DNA from: Buchananella hordeovulneris
GTDB taxonomy: Bacteria > Actinomycetota > Actinomycetes > Actinomycetales > Actinomycetaceae
Assembly: GCF_001907235.1 (NCBI RefSeq)
Contig: NZ_MQVS01000002.1
Coordinates: 186,001 to 250,000 of the forward strand
DNA: 64,000 bases
Direction: 5' to 3'
A program made the translations under genes and the position numbers. The notes beneath the pieces are model-generated. The model was not told the DNA's origin, searched no databases, and worked only from the letters and a program-made list of their open reading frames with translations. The number at the start of each line of letters is the position of its first letter. The stretch's first letter is position 1. This document shows, piece by piece, positions 33,819 through 43,521 of this stretch.

Positions 33819-34385
33819 CTACCTTTCCAATCCGAGAATCTGTTCCAATTGTGCGGTGGCTCTCGCCACGTCGTCGTTGATCACCACCTGATCGAACTGT
33901 GCCTGGGCCGCCAACTCCTGGCGGGCCGTGGCCAGCCGTCGCTCGCGCTCGGCCTCTCCTTCAGTGCCGCGGCCCTCCAGACGACGCACCAGCTCCTCCC
34001 AGCTCGGCGGGGCGAGGAATACCAGCAGTGCCTCGGGCATTGCCCGGCGCACCTGCATGGCCCCGGCCAGGTCGATCTCCAGTAACGCGGAGCGTCCTGC
34101 CGCCAGTTCGGCCTCCACCGGACCCCGGGGGGTGCCATAGGAGTGTTGCCCGTGCACCACCGCCCACTCAAGCATCCGGTCACTAGCAACCAAGCGCGCG
34201 AACTCCTCCGGGCTCACGAAGTGGTAGTGCTCGCCGTCCACTTCCCCTGGCCGAGGCGGGCGGGTGGTGGCCGAGACCGAGACGAAGAGGTCCGGGTGGC
34301 GGGCACGCAGCGCTGCCACGACGGTGCCCTTTCCGACAGCGGTGGGGCCCGCCAGCACCACCAGGCGAGCAGAGGGATCAGTCAT
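33819..34385 (-). CDS. gmk: Guanylate kinase
   Basis: A 188-residue kinase phosphorylating GMP to GDP, with the P-loop [10 protein letters not shown], the GMP-binding [21 protein letters not shown] and the lid region [12 protein letters not shown] at 34385 overlaps the pyrF stop by eight bases; a longer reading into pyrF has no family similarity. The mihF gene usual just upstream of gmk in actinobacteria is not present. Confidence 0.94.
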   Translation of the reverse strand: MTDPSARLVVLAGPTAVGKGTVVAALRARHPDLFVSVSATTRPPRPGEVDGEHYHFVSPEEFARLVASDRMLEWAVVHGQHSYGTPRGPVEAELAAGRSALLEIDLAGAMQVRRAMPEALLVFLAPPSWEELVRRLEGRGTEGEAERERRLATARQELAAQAQFDQVVINDDVARATAQLEQILGLER

Positions 34386-35241
34386 GGTCAATATTGTGCC
34401 CCAACGCGACGGCTGCTTGGCGAGCAGCTTGTTGCGCGGCCCGTGCCAGGTTCCCCGGTCCCGCCGCCAAAATATTGCGGGAAGAGGAGGCCAAGACGTG
34501 GGACCGGGCGGCTCCGAACACCGCCCGCAGCTCGGCCGCACCGGCCCCCTGGGCCCCCACGCCGGGGGCCAAGTACGGGCCGTGCAGCGCTGCTAGTGAT
34601 AATCCGAGCCGCGCGGCAGCATCCCCGACCGTGGCACCGACGACCGCACCACAGCTACCCCAGGTCGCCCCAGCAGCGCGCTCGGCGGCATTCAGCTCCG
34701 CTAGCCCCGCCAAAATAGTCCCGGCCACGGTGCGCGGCGGCTGGCCCGCGTGCTGCACGCTGGCCCCCTCTGGGTTGGAGGTCAAGGCGAGCACGAAGAC
34801 TCCGCGTCCGGTGGCCCGCGCCAGCTCGAAAGCCGGCTGGAGCGCACCGAGCCCCAGGTAGGGACTGAGCGTCACGGCGTCCGCCCGCAGTGGGGAGTCC
34901 TCCCCCAGATAGGCCTGCGCGTAGCCCAGCATCGTGGAACCAATATCGCCACGCTTAACATCCAGAACCGTCAGCACCTGCCGCTGGCGCGCGGCGGCCA
35001 AGATGTCCTCCAGGGCCGTGATACCGCGCGCACCGTGGCGTTCGAAGAATGCCGACTGCGGTTTGAGGGCGGCCACACACCCGCCGAGTTCCTCCACCAC
35101 AGTGAGACCAAAACGCCGCAGCCCGGCCGCGTCGTCGGGCAGCCCCCACTGGGCCAACAACGCCGGATGCGGATCGATACCCACACACAACGGCCCCCGC
35201 TCGGCCACTGCCGCGCGCAGCCGGTCACCAAAACCGATCAT
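34378..35241 (-). CDS. pyrF: Orotidine 5'-phosphate decarboxylase (type 2)
   Basis: A 287-residue enzyme for the last step of UMP synthesis. It has the VGIDPHPALL start and the catalytic DVKRGDIGST motif of the longer type 2 family found in actinobacteria. ATG at 35241 is preferred over GTG at 35262. The gap to pyrC contains a GC-rich hairpin. carA and carB, usually between pyrC and pyrF, are not here. Confidence 0.94.
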   Translation of the reverse strand: MIGFGDRLRAAVAERGPLCVGIDPHPALLAQWGLPDDAAGLRRFGLTVVEELGGCVAALKPQSAFFERHGARGITALEDILAAARQRQVLTVLDVKRGDIGSTMLGYAQAYLGEDSPLRADAVTLSPYLGLGALQPAFELARATGRGVFVLALTSNPEGASVQHAGQPPRTVAGTILAGLAELNAAERAAGATWGSCGAVVGATVGDAAARLGLSLAALHGPYLAPGVGAQGAGAAELRAVFGAARSHVLASSSRNILAAGPGNLARAAQQAARQAAVALGHNIDHD

Positions 35242-35262
35242 TTCTCGCTTTGCCCTTTCCAC

Positions 35263-35322
35263 GGGGGCCGGGCGCCCGGCCCGGCTCCGTTGCCGGAACC
35301 TGGCAGCGGGCGCCCGGCCCCC
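35263..35322 (-). terminator. Long GC-rich hairpin between pyrC and pyrF
   Basis: A perfect 16-base inverted repeat (35263-35278 with 35307-35322) around a 28-base loop that can itself fold. It may end or attenuate the pyr transcript before pyrF. No T-run follows. Confidence 0.5.
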
Positions 35323-35345
35323 CGAGTTGCAAATATTGGCCGCCT

Positions 35346-36656
35346 TCAGTTCTCTGTCGCGGGCACCTGCAGCTGCCCGTTCAGCACGGTGGCCCGTCCC
35401 CCAAAGAAGGTGGCCACCACCTGGCCTGGCAGTTCCCGACCACGGTACGGACTGTTGGCGGACTTGGTGGCTTGGGTGGCCGGGTCGACGACGCGGCGCG
35501 CAGCCGGGTCGACGAGCACGACATGCGCCGGGGCACCAACGACTAGGCCTTGCCCCTGTCCGGCCACGCGCCCGATCTGGGCGGGGGTGGTGGACATGAC
35601 GCGCGCCACATCAGCCCAGGTCATGCGCCCAGTCTCCACCATGGTGGCTATCACGACGCTGAGGGCGGTCTCCAGCCCGGTCATCCCGAAAGCGCCGGCG
35701 GCCCACTCGCAGTCCTTGTCCTCCAGCGAATGGGGGGCGTGGTCAGTGCCGACGATGTCTATGGTGCCATCAGCCAGGCCTTCCCGCACCGCTTCCACGT
35801 CCGCCGCCGTGCGCAGCGGTGGATTGACCTTGTAGAGCGGGTCGTAGCTCTGGGCCTCATCTTCGGTGAAGTACAGGTGGTGCGGCGTGACCTCAGCAGT
35901 CACCGCGATGCCACGGGATTTGGCCCAGCGCACCAATTCAACCGAGCCTGCGGTGGACAGGTGGCAGATGTGCAGACGCGAGCCCACGTGCGCCGCCAAC
36001 TGAATATCGCGAGCGATGATGGCCTCTTCTGCCACGGCCGGCCAGCCCGCCAGCCCCAACTTGGCTGACAGCGGCGACTCGTTCATCTGGGCGTTCTCTG
36101 TCAAGCGCGGTTCTTGCGCATGCTGGGCGATCACCCCATCGAAGGACTTGACGTACTCCAGGGCGCGGCGCATCAGCACCGGGTCGTGGACACACTTACC
36201 GTCGTCGGAAAAGACCCGCACCTGGGCTGCCGAGTGCGCCATGGCCCCCAGCTCCGCTAGGGCCTTGCCCTCCAGCCCCTTCGACACTGCCCCCACGGGC
36301 CGCACCTCCACCCAGCCGGCTTCACGTCCCAAGCGCGCAACCTGCTCAACCACGCCCGCGGTGTCCTGCACCGGGGAGGTGTTGGCCATAGCGTGCACGC
36401 AGGTGTAGCCGCCCAGGGCTGCCGCGCGCGTGCCGGAGTCCACGGTCTCGCAGTCCTCGCGCCCGGGCTCCCGCAGGTGAGTGTGCAAGTCAACGAGGCC
36501 TGGCAGTGCAATCAGTCCGTCCGCTTCCACGACCTGGGCCTGGTCACCCGCCACGGTGGCAGCGTCCGTCCCGATGGCGGCAATAGTGCCATCCACGAGG
36601 GCAATGTCCTGCTTCTCTTCGCCAAGCAGCGCGGCATTCTTGATCAGGTAGTTCAC
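35346..36656 (-). CDS. pyrC: Dihydroorotase
   Basis: A 436-residue amidohydrolase of pyrimidine synthesis, with the zinc-binding [10 protein letters not shown], a cluster of histidines in VIAQHAQEP and [11 protein letters not shown], and GTDHAPH near the C-terminus. The size is that of class I enzymes (PyrC long form). The GTG start at 36656 overlaps the pyrB stop (GTGA), so the two are coupled, and they may associate as in other bacteria. Confidence 0.95.
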   Translation of the reverse strand: MNYLIKNAALLGEEKQDIALVDGTIAAIGTDAATVAGDQAQVVEADGLIALPGLVDLHTHLREPGREDCETVDSGTRAAALGGYTCVHAMANTSPVQDTAGVVEQVARLGREAGWVEVRPVGAVSKGLEGKALAELGAMAHSAAQVRVFSDDGKCVHDPVLMRRALEYVKSFDGVIAQHAQEPRLTENAQMNESPLSAKLGLAGWPAVAEEAIIARDIQLAAHVGSRLHICHLSTAGSVELVRWAKSRGIAVTAEVTPHHLYFTEDEAQSYDPLYKVNPPLRTAADVEAVREGLADGTIDIVGTDHAPHSLEDKDCEWAAGAFGMTGLETALSVVIATMVETGRMTWADVARVMSTTPAQIGRVAGQGQGLVVGAPAHVVLVDPAARRVVDPATQATKSANSPYRGRELPGQVVATFFGGRATVLNGQLQVPATEN

Positions 36657-37639
36657 TTTTCGAGTCCTTCGTTGGCGAGCAGCAGGTAGAGGGCAGACAT
36701 GCGCACCGCGACCCCGTTGGAGACCTGTTCGACGATGCGGGAGCGGGCGTGATCGGCGGCTTCGGCCGAAATTTCCAGGCCCCGGTTCATCGGGCCAGGG
36801 TGGAGAATCTGACAGGTGGGTTTCAGAGCAGCCAGGCGCTCCACCCCCAGGCCATAAACCCGGTGGTATTCCAGGGGCGAGGGGAAAAATCCGCCCCCGG
36901 CCGAGCTCATGCGTTCGCGCTGCACGCGCAACATCATGATGGCGTCTGGCTGATCGACCTCGAGGGCTTCGTCCAGGTCGAAGCGCAGCGTCACCGGCCA
37001 GTTCTCCACTCCCATGGGCAGCAGGGTCGGCGGGGCTACCAGGGTGACCTGCGCCCCCAGGGTGTGCAGCAGGTCGACGTTGGAGCGCGCCACCCGAGAG
37101 TGCAGCACGTCACCGACAATCACGATGCGGGCTCCCTCCAGGGTGGCACCGGCCGCGGGGGCCGAGCCGTCACCAGGGCGGCCGGGCCCGGCAATGTGGC
37201 GCCGCATGGTCATGGCGTCCAGGAGGGCCTGGGTGGGGTGCTGGTGGGTGCCATCACCCGCGTTCAAGACGGGGGTGTCGATCCAGCCCGCGTAGGCCAA
37301 TCGATGGGCAGCTCCGGAAGCCGAGTGCCGAATGACTACCGCATCGGCCCCCATTGCCTGCAGCGTCAGGGCGGTGTCCTTCAACGACTCCCCTTTGGAA
37401 AGGGAAGAGCCCTTGGCAGAGAAATTGATGACGTCGGCGCTCAGGCGTTTGGCCGCCGCCTCGAACGACAGGCGGGTGCGGGTGGAGTCTTCGAAGAAGA
37501 GATTAACTACGGTCTTGCCCCTCAGCGTCGGCAGCTTCTTCACCGCGCGCGACTGGGTGGCAGCCATAGTTTCGGCAGTGTCGAGAATGGTCAGTGCTTC
37601 GGCGAGTGACAGGTCGGAGGCGTTAAGTAGGTGGCGCAT
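36653..37639 (-). CDS. pyrB: Aspartate carbamoyltransferase catalytic subunit
   Basis: A 328-residue enzyme with the carbamoyl-phosphate motif [13 protein letters not shown] and the [14 protein letters not shown] segment. It catalyses the committed step of pyrimidine synthesis. No pyrI regulatory subunit is nearby. It begins two bases after the pyrR stop, as part of pyrR-pyrB-pyrC. Confidence 0.96.
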   Translation of the reverse strand: MRHLLNASDLSLAEALTILDTAETMAATQSRAVKKLPTLRGKTVVNLFFEDSTRTRLSFEAAAKRLSADVINFSAKGSSLSKGESLKDTALTLQAMGADAVVIRHSASGAAHRLAYAGWIDTPVLNAGDGTHQHPTQALLDAMTMRRHIAGPGRPGDGSAPAAGATLEGARIVIVGDVLHSRVARSNVDLLHTLGAQVTLVAPPTLLPMGVENWPVTLRFDLDEALEVDQPDAIMMLRVQRERMSSAGGGFFPSPLEYHRVYGLGVERLAALKPTCQILHPGPMNRGLEISAEAADHARSRIVEQVSNGVAVRMSALYLLLANEGLEK

Positions 37640-37640
37640 T

Positions 37641-38249
<609 letters not shown>

Positions 38250-38307
38250 CTATGGCCACCGCTTACGAGGAGTGCCTAACTCCCGACGTGCTACTCGCCA
38301 CAGGCGG

Positions 38308-38330
38308 CCCCAATTTGGGGGTCTGCCCCC
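38308..38330 (-). promoter_or_regulatory. Two mutually exclusive small hairpins in the pyrR/ctpE gap
   Basis: CCCCA-ATT-TGGGG (38308-38320) and GGGGG-TCTG-CCCCC (38317-38330) share the same G-run, so only one can form at a time. Lies far upstream of the PyrR site; role uncertain. Confidence 0.3.
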
Positions 38331-38355
38331 TGCCCTGCCGCCGCCGCACACCGTC

Positions 38356-38361
38356 TAGGGT
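38356..38361 (+). promoter_or_regulatory. Candidate -10 box of the ctpE-like gene
   Basis: TAGGGT ten bases before the ATG at 38371. GGGGAG follows, so a very short leader with a ribosome-binding site is possible. Confidence 0.4.
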
Positions 38362-38370
38362 GGGGAGACG

Positions 38371-40767
38371 ATGCATACAGATACTGACTATGCGGGTCTC
38401 ACCGCCCGCGAGGTAGCCCAAAGAGTGTCCGCCGGGCACACCAACGCCGTGCGCGATCCTTCTTCCCGGTCCGCCGCGCAAATCCTACGGGCCAATGTTT
38501 TTACCGTTTTTAATGCCCTCTTGGCGGCGGCCGTGCTCGTAGTGCTGCTGGTGGGCAGCTGGCGTGATGCCGTCTTCGGGCTGGTGTTGGTTATCAATAC
38601 CGCGACCGGCACGCTGGCGGAGATTAAGGCCAAGCGCAAACTTGACTCGCTGGCGGTGCTGGCCACCCCCCTGGCGCACGTGGTACGTGACGGAACGGAA
38701 CAGGACGTGCCGGTGGCCGACGTAGTCCTGGACGAGCTGCTGCAACTGCGCTCCGGCGACCAAGTGCCTGCCGACGGCTTCGTGTTGCAATCGACCGGCC
38801 TGGAGATCGATGAGGCGATCTTGACGGGGGAGTCGGTGACGGTGACCAAGCAAGTTGGTGACCGGGTAATGTCTGGCACCACCGTCATGGCGGGCACCGC
38901 CCTAGTGCAGATCGATGCGGTCGGAGCGCAGGCCTACGCTCACCGGTTGGCCGCCGAAGCGCGGAAGTTTACGAAGGTGCACAGCGAGTTGCAGGCAGCC
39001 ACCAACCGGGTGCTGACCTGGATCGGCTACGTCATTGTGCCCATGACGCTGATCTTGCTGTGGTCGCAGCTGCGGTTGAGCGATGCAGCGTCTTGGCAGG
39101 CGGCGTTGGTGTTGGCGGTGGCCGGAGTGGTGGGCATGGTGCCGCAGGGCTTGGTGCTGCTCACCAGTGTCAACTTCGCCGGCGCCTCCCTGGCGCTGGC
39201 GCGCAAGCAGGTACTGGTCCAGGAGCTGCCAGCGGTGGAGGTGCTGGCCCGCGTGGACATGTTGTGCCTGGACAAGACCGGCACGATTACCTCTGGTGGG
39301 GTGCAGCTGGAGGAGATCCGCCCCACGGCCGGGTGCAGTGCGCCCGACGAGGCGCGCGCCCGCGCGGCGCTGGTGACCCTGGTCTCCGCCGGTGATGCAA
39401 ACGCCACCGCGACCGCAGTGGCCAGCGCCCTCGCCGACGTCCCGGCGCTCGCGGCGAGCCACACGGTGCCGTTTTCGTCGGCCCGCAAGTGGGCGGCCCT
39501 GGTGGCCGCGGACAGTCCGCACCGCGCCTACGTGTTCGGGGCACCCGAGATCGTTTTGGCCACCACTGATAACCAAGCAGCTGAGGACGGCGCGGCAGCG
39601 GCCGCGTTACGCGACGTGGCACAGTTATCCCGGCAGGGCAGCCGGGTGCTGGTGGTAGCCAGCGCTGGCGACGCCGCCCCTTTGCAAGATGCTGCCCCGC
39701 AGCTGCCCACGGATCTGCGCCCCGAGCTCCTAGTGGTGCTCTCCGAGGAGGTGCGGGACGACGCCGCCCAGACGCTGAGTTACTTCCGCGACCAGGGGGT
39801 GGCGGTGAAGGTGATCAGCGGCGACAACCCGGTCACGGTGGCCGCCATCGCCGCGAAGGTGGGCTTGCGGGACGCGGCCGGGCGGGCCCCGGTGGGGGTC
39901 GATGCCCGCACATTGCCGCCCGCCGACGAGGCCGAGGGGCAGGCGCTGGCCGACGCGCTGGCGCAGGCCACCGTGCTGGGCCGGGTGACGCCGGAACAGA
40001 AGCGGGACTTTGTGCGGGCCCTGCAGGCCCGCGGGCACACCGTGGCCATGACGGGCGACGGTGTCAATGACGCCCTGGCTTTGAAGAACGCGGATCTCGG
40101 CATCGCCATGGGCAACGGCGCGGCCGCCACCAAGGCGGTGGCGCGCCTGGTCTTGCTGGACGGGCGGTTCTCGTCCCTGCCGCGGGTCGTGGCTGAGGGA
40201 CGCCGCGTGATGGCCAACATGGAGCGAGTCGCCGCGCTGTTCCTGGCCAAGACCACCTACGCGGCGTTGCTGGCGGTGGCGGTGGCAGTGGCCGGCGTTG
40301 CCTATCCGTTCCTGCCGCGGCAGTTGACGATCGTCGGGGTACTGACGATCGGGCTGCCCGCCTTCATCCTGGCCCTGGCCCCGGCGCGGCGGCGCTATCG
40401 GTCCGGTTTCCTGCGGCGCGTCTTGCGGCTGGCGGTGCCTGCCGGGCTGCTGATCGGCACATCCGTACTGGCAGCCTACTTCTGGCTCTCCTCCCGCGGG
40501 GTCGCCGAGAAGGAGCTGACGACGGGCACCACGCTGGTGCTCATCGGCGGCGGACTGATTCTGCTCGCCCAGACCGCCCGCCCGTGGGTGTGGTGGCGGG
40601 TGCTGCTGGTGGCCGCGATGGCGGCGGTGGCCCTGTTGTGCGTGTTAATTCCCGCCTGGCGGGCATTCTTCCTGCTGACCTGGCCGAGCGGGGCCACCTG
40701 GTTGCTGTGCGCCGCCTGCTGGCTGGTGCTCGCCGGGACGTTGGAAGTACTGCGGCGCCGCGCCTAA
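38371..40767 (+). CDS. ctpE: P-type ATPase of the CtpE (calcium/cation) type
   Basis: A 798-residue cation pump. It has the phosphorylation motif DKTGT (Asp301), the TGES actuator loop (LTGESVTVTK), and TGDGVNDALALKNADLGIAMG before the last helices. The M4 segment MVPQGLVLLTSVNFA matches the CtpE/Exp7 branch, which in mycobacteria takes up calcium, rather than heavy-metal pumps (no CPC). There is no N-terminal metal-binding domain. It lies on the plus strand, breaking the nusB-pyrR order, and its stop overlaps that of the WD40 gene by four bases. Confidence 0.9.
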   Translation: MHTDTDYAGLTAREVAQRVSAGHTNAVRDPSSRSAAQILRANVFTVFNALLAAAVLVVLLVGSWRDAVFGLVLVINTATGTLAEIKAKRKLDSLAVLATPLAHVVRDGTEQDVPVADVVLDELLQLRSGDQVPADGFVLQSTGLEIDEAILTGESVTVTKQVGDRVMSGTTVMAGTALVQIDAVGAQAYAHRLAAEARKFTKVHSELQAATNRVLTWIGYVIVPMTLILLWSQLRLSDAASWQAALVLAVAGVVGMVPQGLVLLTSVNFAGASLALARKQVLVQELPAVEVLARVDMLCLDKTGTITSGGVQLEEIRPTAGCSAPDEARARAALVTLVSAGDANATATAVASALADVPALAASHTVPFSSARKWAALVAADSPHRAYVFGAPEIVLATTDNQAAEDGAAAAALRDVAQLSRQGSRVLVVASAGDAAPLQDAAPQLPTDLRPELLVVLSEEVRDDAAQTLSYFRDQGVAVKVISGDNPVTVAAIAAKVGLRDAAGRAPVGVDARTLPPADEAEGQALADALAQATVLGRVTPEQKRDFVRALQARGHTVAMTGDGVNDALALKNADLGIAMGNGAAATKAVARLVLLDGRFSSLPRVVAEGRRVMANMERVAALFLAKTTYAALLAVAVAVAGVAYPFLPRQLTIVGVLTIGLPAFILALAPARRRYRSGFLRRVLRLAVPAGLLIGTSVLAAYFWLSSRGVAEKELTTGTTLVLIGGGLILLAQTARPWVWWRVLLVAAMAAVALLCVLIPAWRAFFLLTWPSGATWLLCAACWLVLAGTLEVLRRRA

Positions 40768-41600
40768 CGGGGTCGGCCGCTGACGGCTTCGCCGATGTCT
40801 GGATTCGGCAGCAATCGCGCGCAGTCGTCGTCCGCGGTGGTTGCCAACCACGAGCCGGTGGGACTAAAAGCCACCGTGCAAACCCAGCCTGGCTGCTGTA
40901 ACACCCCCCTCAGTGTGCCCGTGACCGCGTCGAAGAACCGCAGGTGGCGGTCAGTGGATCCGGTGACAATAGTCTGTCCGTTTGGACTCCAATCGATACC
41001 GGTAAACCAGGAGTGTCCGTGTTCCAAGCTGAGCAATTGGCTTCCGGTGGCGCTGTCACGAACTGGCGCGCTATGGCCGAGGGCCGACGTGACGTAGCGG
41101 GCACCGTCGGGGCTCAGCGCCAAACTAGTCAACCGCCCGCTGTGTCCCAGTTCGACCACTTGACCGGCACGCCAGGCCGCCCCGCCCACAAGTAACAGTT
41201 GTCCGTCACCGCTCCAACTTGCCGCCGTGGCGGGACTGGCTAGCTCAAACCATGCGGTCGTCTGCTGGGTGACGCAGTCCCAACGGGAGACTTCAGTACC
41301 CATCACTACCGTTAGCCCCGTGCCCGCAGGATGCCAGGCACAGCAGTACCCAGCGAGGGTGTCCTGCAGCTCACCGTCCCGCCAGAGACGAACGACGCCG
41401 GTGGGACTGACGGTTGCCAACAAGGAGCCGGTGGGGTTGAACGCCAGGGAAGTAACTTCGTCGGTGCGCAAGTGGGAAACCCGCTGCCCGGTCTTTGTCT
41501 CCCACAGGTGGGCACCGTCACTAGCCCCCGTCGCCAGCAGGCGGCCACTTGGGTGCCAGTTCGCGGTGTAGACGTGGCCGTTGTGGGGCAATACGAGCAT
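40764..41600 (-). CDS. WD40-repeat protein, seven blades
   Basis: A 278-residue protein made almost wholly of WD40 repeats. Seven blades can be counted, beginning at GHVYTANWHPSGRLLATG, DEVTSLAFNPTGSLLATV, YCCAWHPAGTGL, TAASWSGDGQLLLVG, LTSLALSPDGARYVTS, WFTGIDWSPNGQTIVTG and WVCTVAFSPTGSWLATT, enough for one closed propeller. No signal peptide or other domain is present, so it is probably a cytosolic scaffold. ATG at 41600 is the only start in the open frame. Partner unknown. Confidence 0.8.
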   Translation of the reverse strand: MLVLPHNGHVYTANWHPSGRLLATGASDGAHLWETKTGQRVSHLRTDEVTSLAFNPTGSLLATVSPTGVVRLWRDGELQDTLAGYCCAWHPAGTGLTVVMGTEVSRWDCVTQQTTAWFELASPATAASWSGDGQLLLVGGAAWRAGQVVELGHSGRLTSLALSPDGARYVTSALGHSAPVRDSATGSQLLSLEHGHSWFTGIDWSPNGQTIVTGSTDRHLRFFDAVTGTLRGVLQQPGWVCTVAFSPTGSWLATTADDDCARLLPNPDIGEAVSGRPR

Positions 41601-41683
41601 GTAGCCCAGGGTGCCATGGATCGGAATTGCCCGCTGCCACTGGCCGCGGCACTCGGTGCCGCTCGGGACCAGAGCAAAGGTGA

Positions 41684-41710
41684 GCGGGGCCCGGCGTGGC
41701 CGGGCCCCGC
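41684..41710 (-). terminator. Terminator after nusB
   Basis: A perfect 12-base stem (41684-41695 with 41699-41710) and GTG loop, five bases beyond the nusB stop. Confidence 0.65.
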
Positions 41711-41714
41711 CGGG

Positions 41715-42143
41715 TCAGCTCCGCAGCGTCGGGGCGAGGTCCTTGATGCGGCCCAAGAGGCCGTTGACGACGGGCGGAGACTCGTCGGTAGACAGCAGAG
41801 CCGCCAGGTTGACCGCTTCGTCAATGGCCACATTCGGTGGGGTGTCGGCAAACAGCAACTCCCACACCCCGACCCGCAGGATCGCGCGATCCACCTGCGG
41901 CAGGCGGGAGATTGCCTTACCCGTCTGGTAGGTGTTGAGCACGTCGTCGATCTGCCCGAGATTGGCCGCCACCCCGGCGAGGATCTCCTGCGCGAACGCG
42001 GGCAGCGGCGTGTGCGCCGCCGTGATCTGCCGCCGGGCGGCGGCCAGGGCCGCCAGTTCGCTGCTGGTAAGGGCCCCCACTGTCTCCGCTTCGAAAAGCA
42101 CCTCGACGGCGCGGCGCCGGGCTTTGGAACGTGCGTCGGCCAC
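41715..42143 (-). CDS. nusB: Transcription antitermination factor NusB
   Basis: A 142-residue all-helical RNA-binding protein. Family segments RSKARRRAVEVLFEAE, ILRVGVWELLF and PPNVAIDEAVNLAALLSTDESPPVVNGLLGRI are present. NusB with S10 binds boxA in rRNA leaders and supports antitermination. It begins one base after the efp stop, the standard efp-nusB pair. Confidence 0.94.
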   Translation of the reverse strand: MADARSKARRRAVEVLFEAETVGALTSSELAALAAARRQITAAHTPLPAFAQEILAGVAANLGQIDDVLNTYQTGKAISRLPQVDRAILRVGVWELLFADTPPNVAIDEAVNLAALLSTDESPPVVNGLLGRIKDLAPTLRS

Positions 42144-42144
42144 G

Positions 42145-42708
42145 TCAGTCGTTCACGCGGCCCAGGTAGTCACCGGTGCGGGTGTCTACCTTGACCTTCG
42201 TGCCGATCTCCAGGAAGAGCGGTACCTGGATCTCGTAGCCGGTGGCGATGGTGGCGGGCTTGGTGCCCGCCGAGGAGCGGTCACCCTGCAGCCCGGGCTC
42301 GGTGTAAGTAATTTCGGTAACGATCGAGGCGGGCAGGTCGATGTACAGCACCTCGCCCTCGTGGGTAGCAACGATGCACTGCTGGTTTTCCTGCAGGAAG
42401 TTGCGGGCGTCGCCCACGGTCTCGCCCGGGATGGTGATCTGCTCGTAGGTCTGGGTGTCCATGAAAACGTAGTCCTGCCCGTCCTGGTACAGGTATTCCA
42501 TGTCCCGGCGGTCCACGGTGGCGGTCTCCACCTTCAGGCCCGCGTTGAAGGTCCGGTCCACGATCTTGCCCGACAGCACGTTCTTGAGCTTGGTGCGCAC
42601 GAAGGCCGGGCCCTTGCCGGGCTTGACGTGCTGAAATTCCACGACGGACCACAGCTGGCCCTCGATCTTCAGCACCATACCGTTCTTCAGGTCGTTGGTC
42701 GTTGCCAC
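42145..42708 (-). CDS. efp: Elongation factor P
   Basis: A 187-residue translation factor that rescues ribosomes stalled at polyproline. It has the three-domain layout, with the tip loop KPGKGPAF (Lys32) and the C-terminal signature [28 protein letters not shown]. No epmA/epmB-like genes are seen, as expected for actinobacterial EF-P. GTG at 42708 has AAGGA seven bases upstream; further in-frame codons to 42762 have no family match. Confidence 0.95.
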   Translation of the reverse strand: MATTNDLKNGMVLKIEGQLWSVVEFQHVKPGKGPAFVRTKLKNVLSGKIVDRTFNAGLKVETATVDRRDMEYLYQDGQDYVFMDTQTYEQITIPGETVGDARNFLQENQQCIVATHEGEVLYIDLPASIVTEITYTEPGLQGDRSSAGTKPATIATGYEIQVPLFLEIGTKVKVDTRTGDYLGRVND

Positions 42709-42794
42709 GTAGGTGTCCTTACCGCTTGTCTGTTGCTTACCGCCCTTCAGGATACCGCGCACGCCCGGTGATTCCAGCTAAGGCCTGCGCCACA

Positions 42795-43436
42795 TTAGCC
42801 GCCACCGCCCCGCTCGGCTGCTCGGTAGAGAGCGTCCAATGCGCTCAGCCCTCGCTCCAGCACCGCGCTCAGCCCCAGCACTTCGCGGTGATGAGCGGCG
42901 GTGAGCCGCTGGCTCAGGGCCTGCTGCGTGATGCCCAGGGCGTGGGCAGCGGCCTGTTGCGTGGCGGCGGCACTCACGGCGGCGACCGCGGAGTGACCGG
43001 CAGCACTGCGTTGCATGACGAATGCCGCCAGCGCCTGCGCAATGGCGGTGGCGTGGCTAGCACCTTCGGGATCAGAACCGTGGATGACGATTGGTCGCAC
43101 CGCGCTGCGGCGGCGGGCCGCTTCGACTGCCGCGCGCGCGGCCACGAACGCTGGCCCGCGACTGGCGCGCGGGCTATAGGCCAACTGCCCGGGACCGATG
43201 CCCACGCCGATGGCCCACCGCCCTTCGGCCAGTAAAAACAGGCAAGCGGTCACGATGGGCGCTGGCGTGAGACTGACGAGCTGAAACTCATCCCCCAGCG
43301 TGCGCTCGGGTGGCAGGGCCAATGCGTGGGAGCTGTCGGCCAAATGGATCCGCAGCGCACTAATCGTCGATTGGAGGTGTTCGCCTCCCCCCGTGGCTTG
43401 GTCTTCCTCAGCCGTCAACACGAACACGCGCGCCAC
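42795..43436 (-). CDS. SatD-family protein, probable DNA-binding regulator
   Basis: A 213-residue protein. The middle part (RWAIGVGIGPGQLAYSPRASRGPAFVAARAAVEAARR) matches the SatD family, whose members carry a partly conserved nucleotide-cyclase-like core. The C-terminal part has a plausible helix-turn-helix (QQAAAHALGITQQALSQRLTAA). The gene lies just downstream of a regular array of CTTGT/ACAAG sites (43446-43521), the likely autoregulatory operator. GTG at 43436 is the longest start; GTG at 43427 has a better GGGGGAG spacing. Confidence 0.65.
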   Translation of the reverse strand: MARVFVLTAEEDQATGGGEHLQSTISALRIHLADSSHALALPPERTLGDEFQLVSLTPAPIVTACLFLLAEGRWAIGVGIGPGQLAYSPRASRGPAFVAARAAVEAARRRSAVRPIVIHGSDPEGASHATAIAQALAAFVMQRSAAGHSAVAAVSAAATQQAAAHALGITQQALSQRLTAAHHREVLGLSAVLERGLSALDALYRAAERGGGG

Positions 43437-43445
43437 TCCCCCGGG

Positions 43446-43521
43446 CTTGTTAAAGCCATCACAAGCTATCTACCTTGTCTAACTCTGCCTTGTTATCGAC
43501 CCAACAAGTCTAAAACCTTGT
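43446..43521. promoter_or_regulatory. Regular array of six CTTGT/ACAAG half-sites upstream of the SatD-like gene
   Basis: CTTGT at 43446, 43474, 43489 and 43517, ACAAG at 43461 and 43504. Two 33-base units CTTGT-N10-ACAAG-N8-CTTGT lie 10 bases apart with identical spacing. The second unit is inside the 3' end of the neighbouring aroK-like gene. It reads as a multi-site operator. Confidence 0.7.

Noticed and set aside
41601-41714. In-frame open stretch linking nusB to the WD40 gene
   Set aside because: No start codon is present, a strong terminator lies in it, and seven complete blades follow without it; chance openness in GC-rich DNA.
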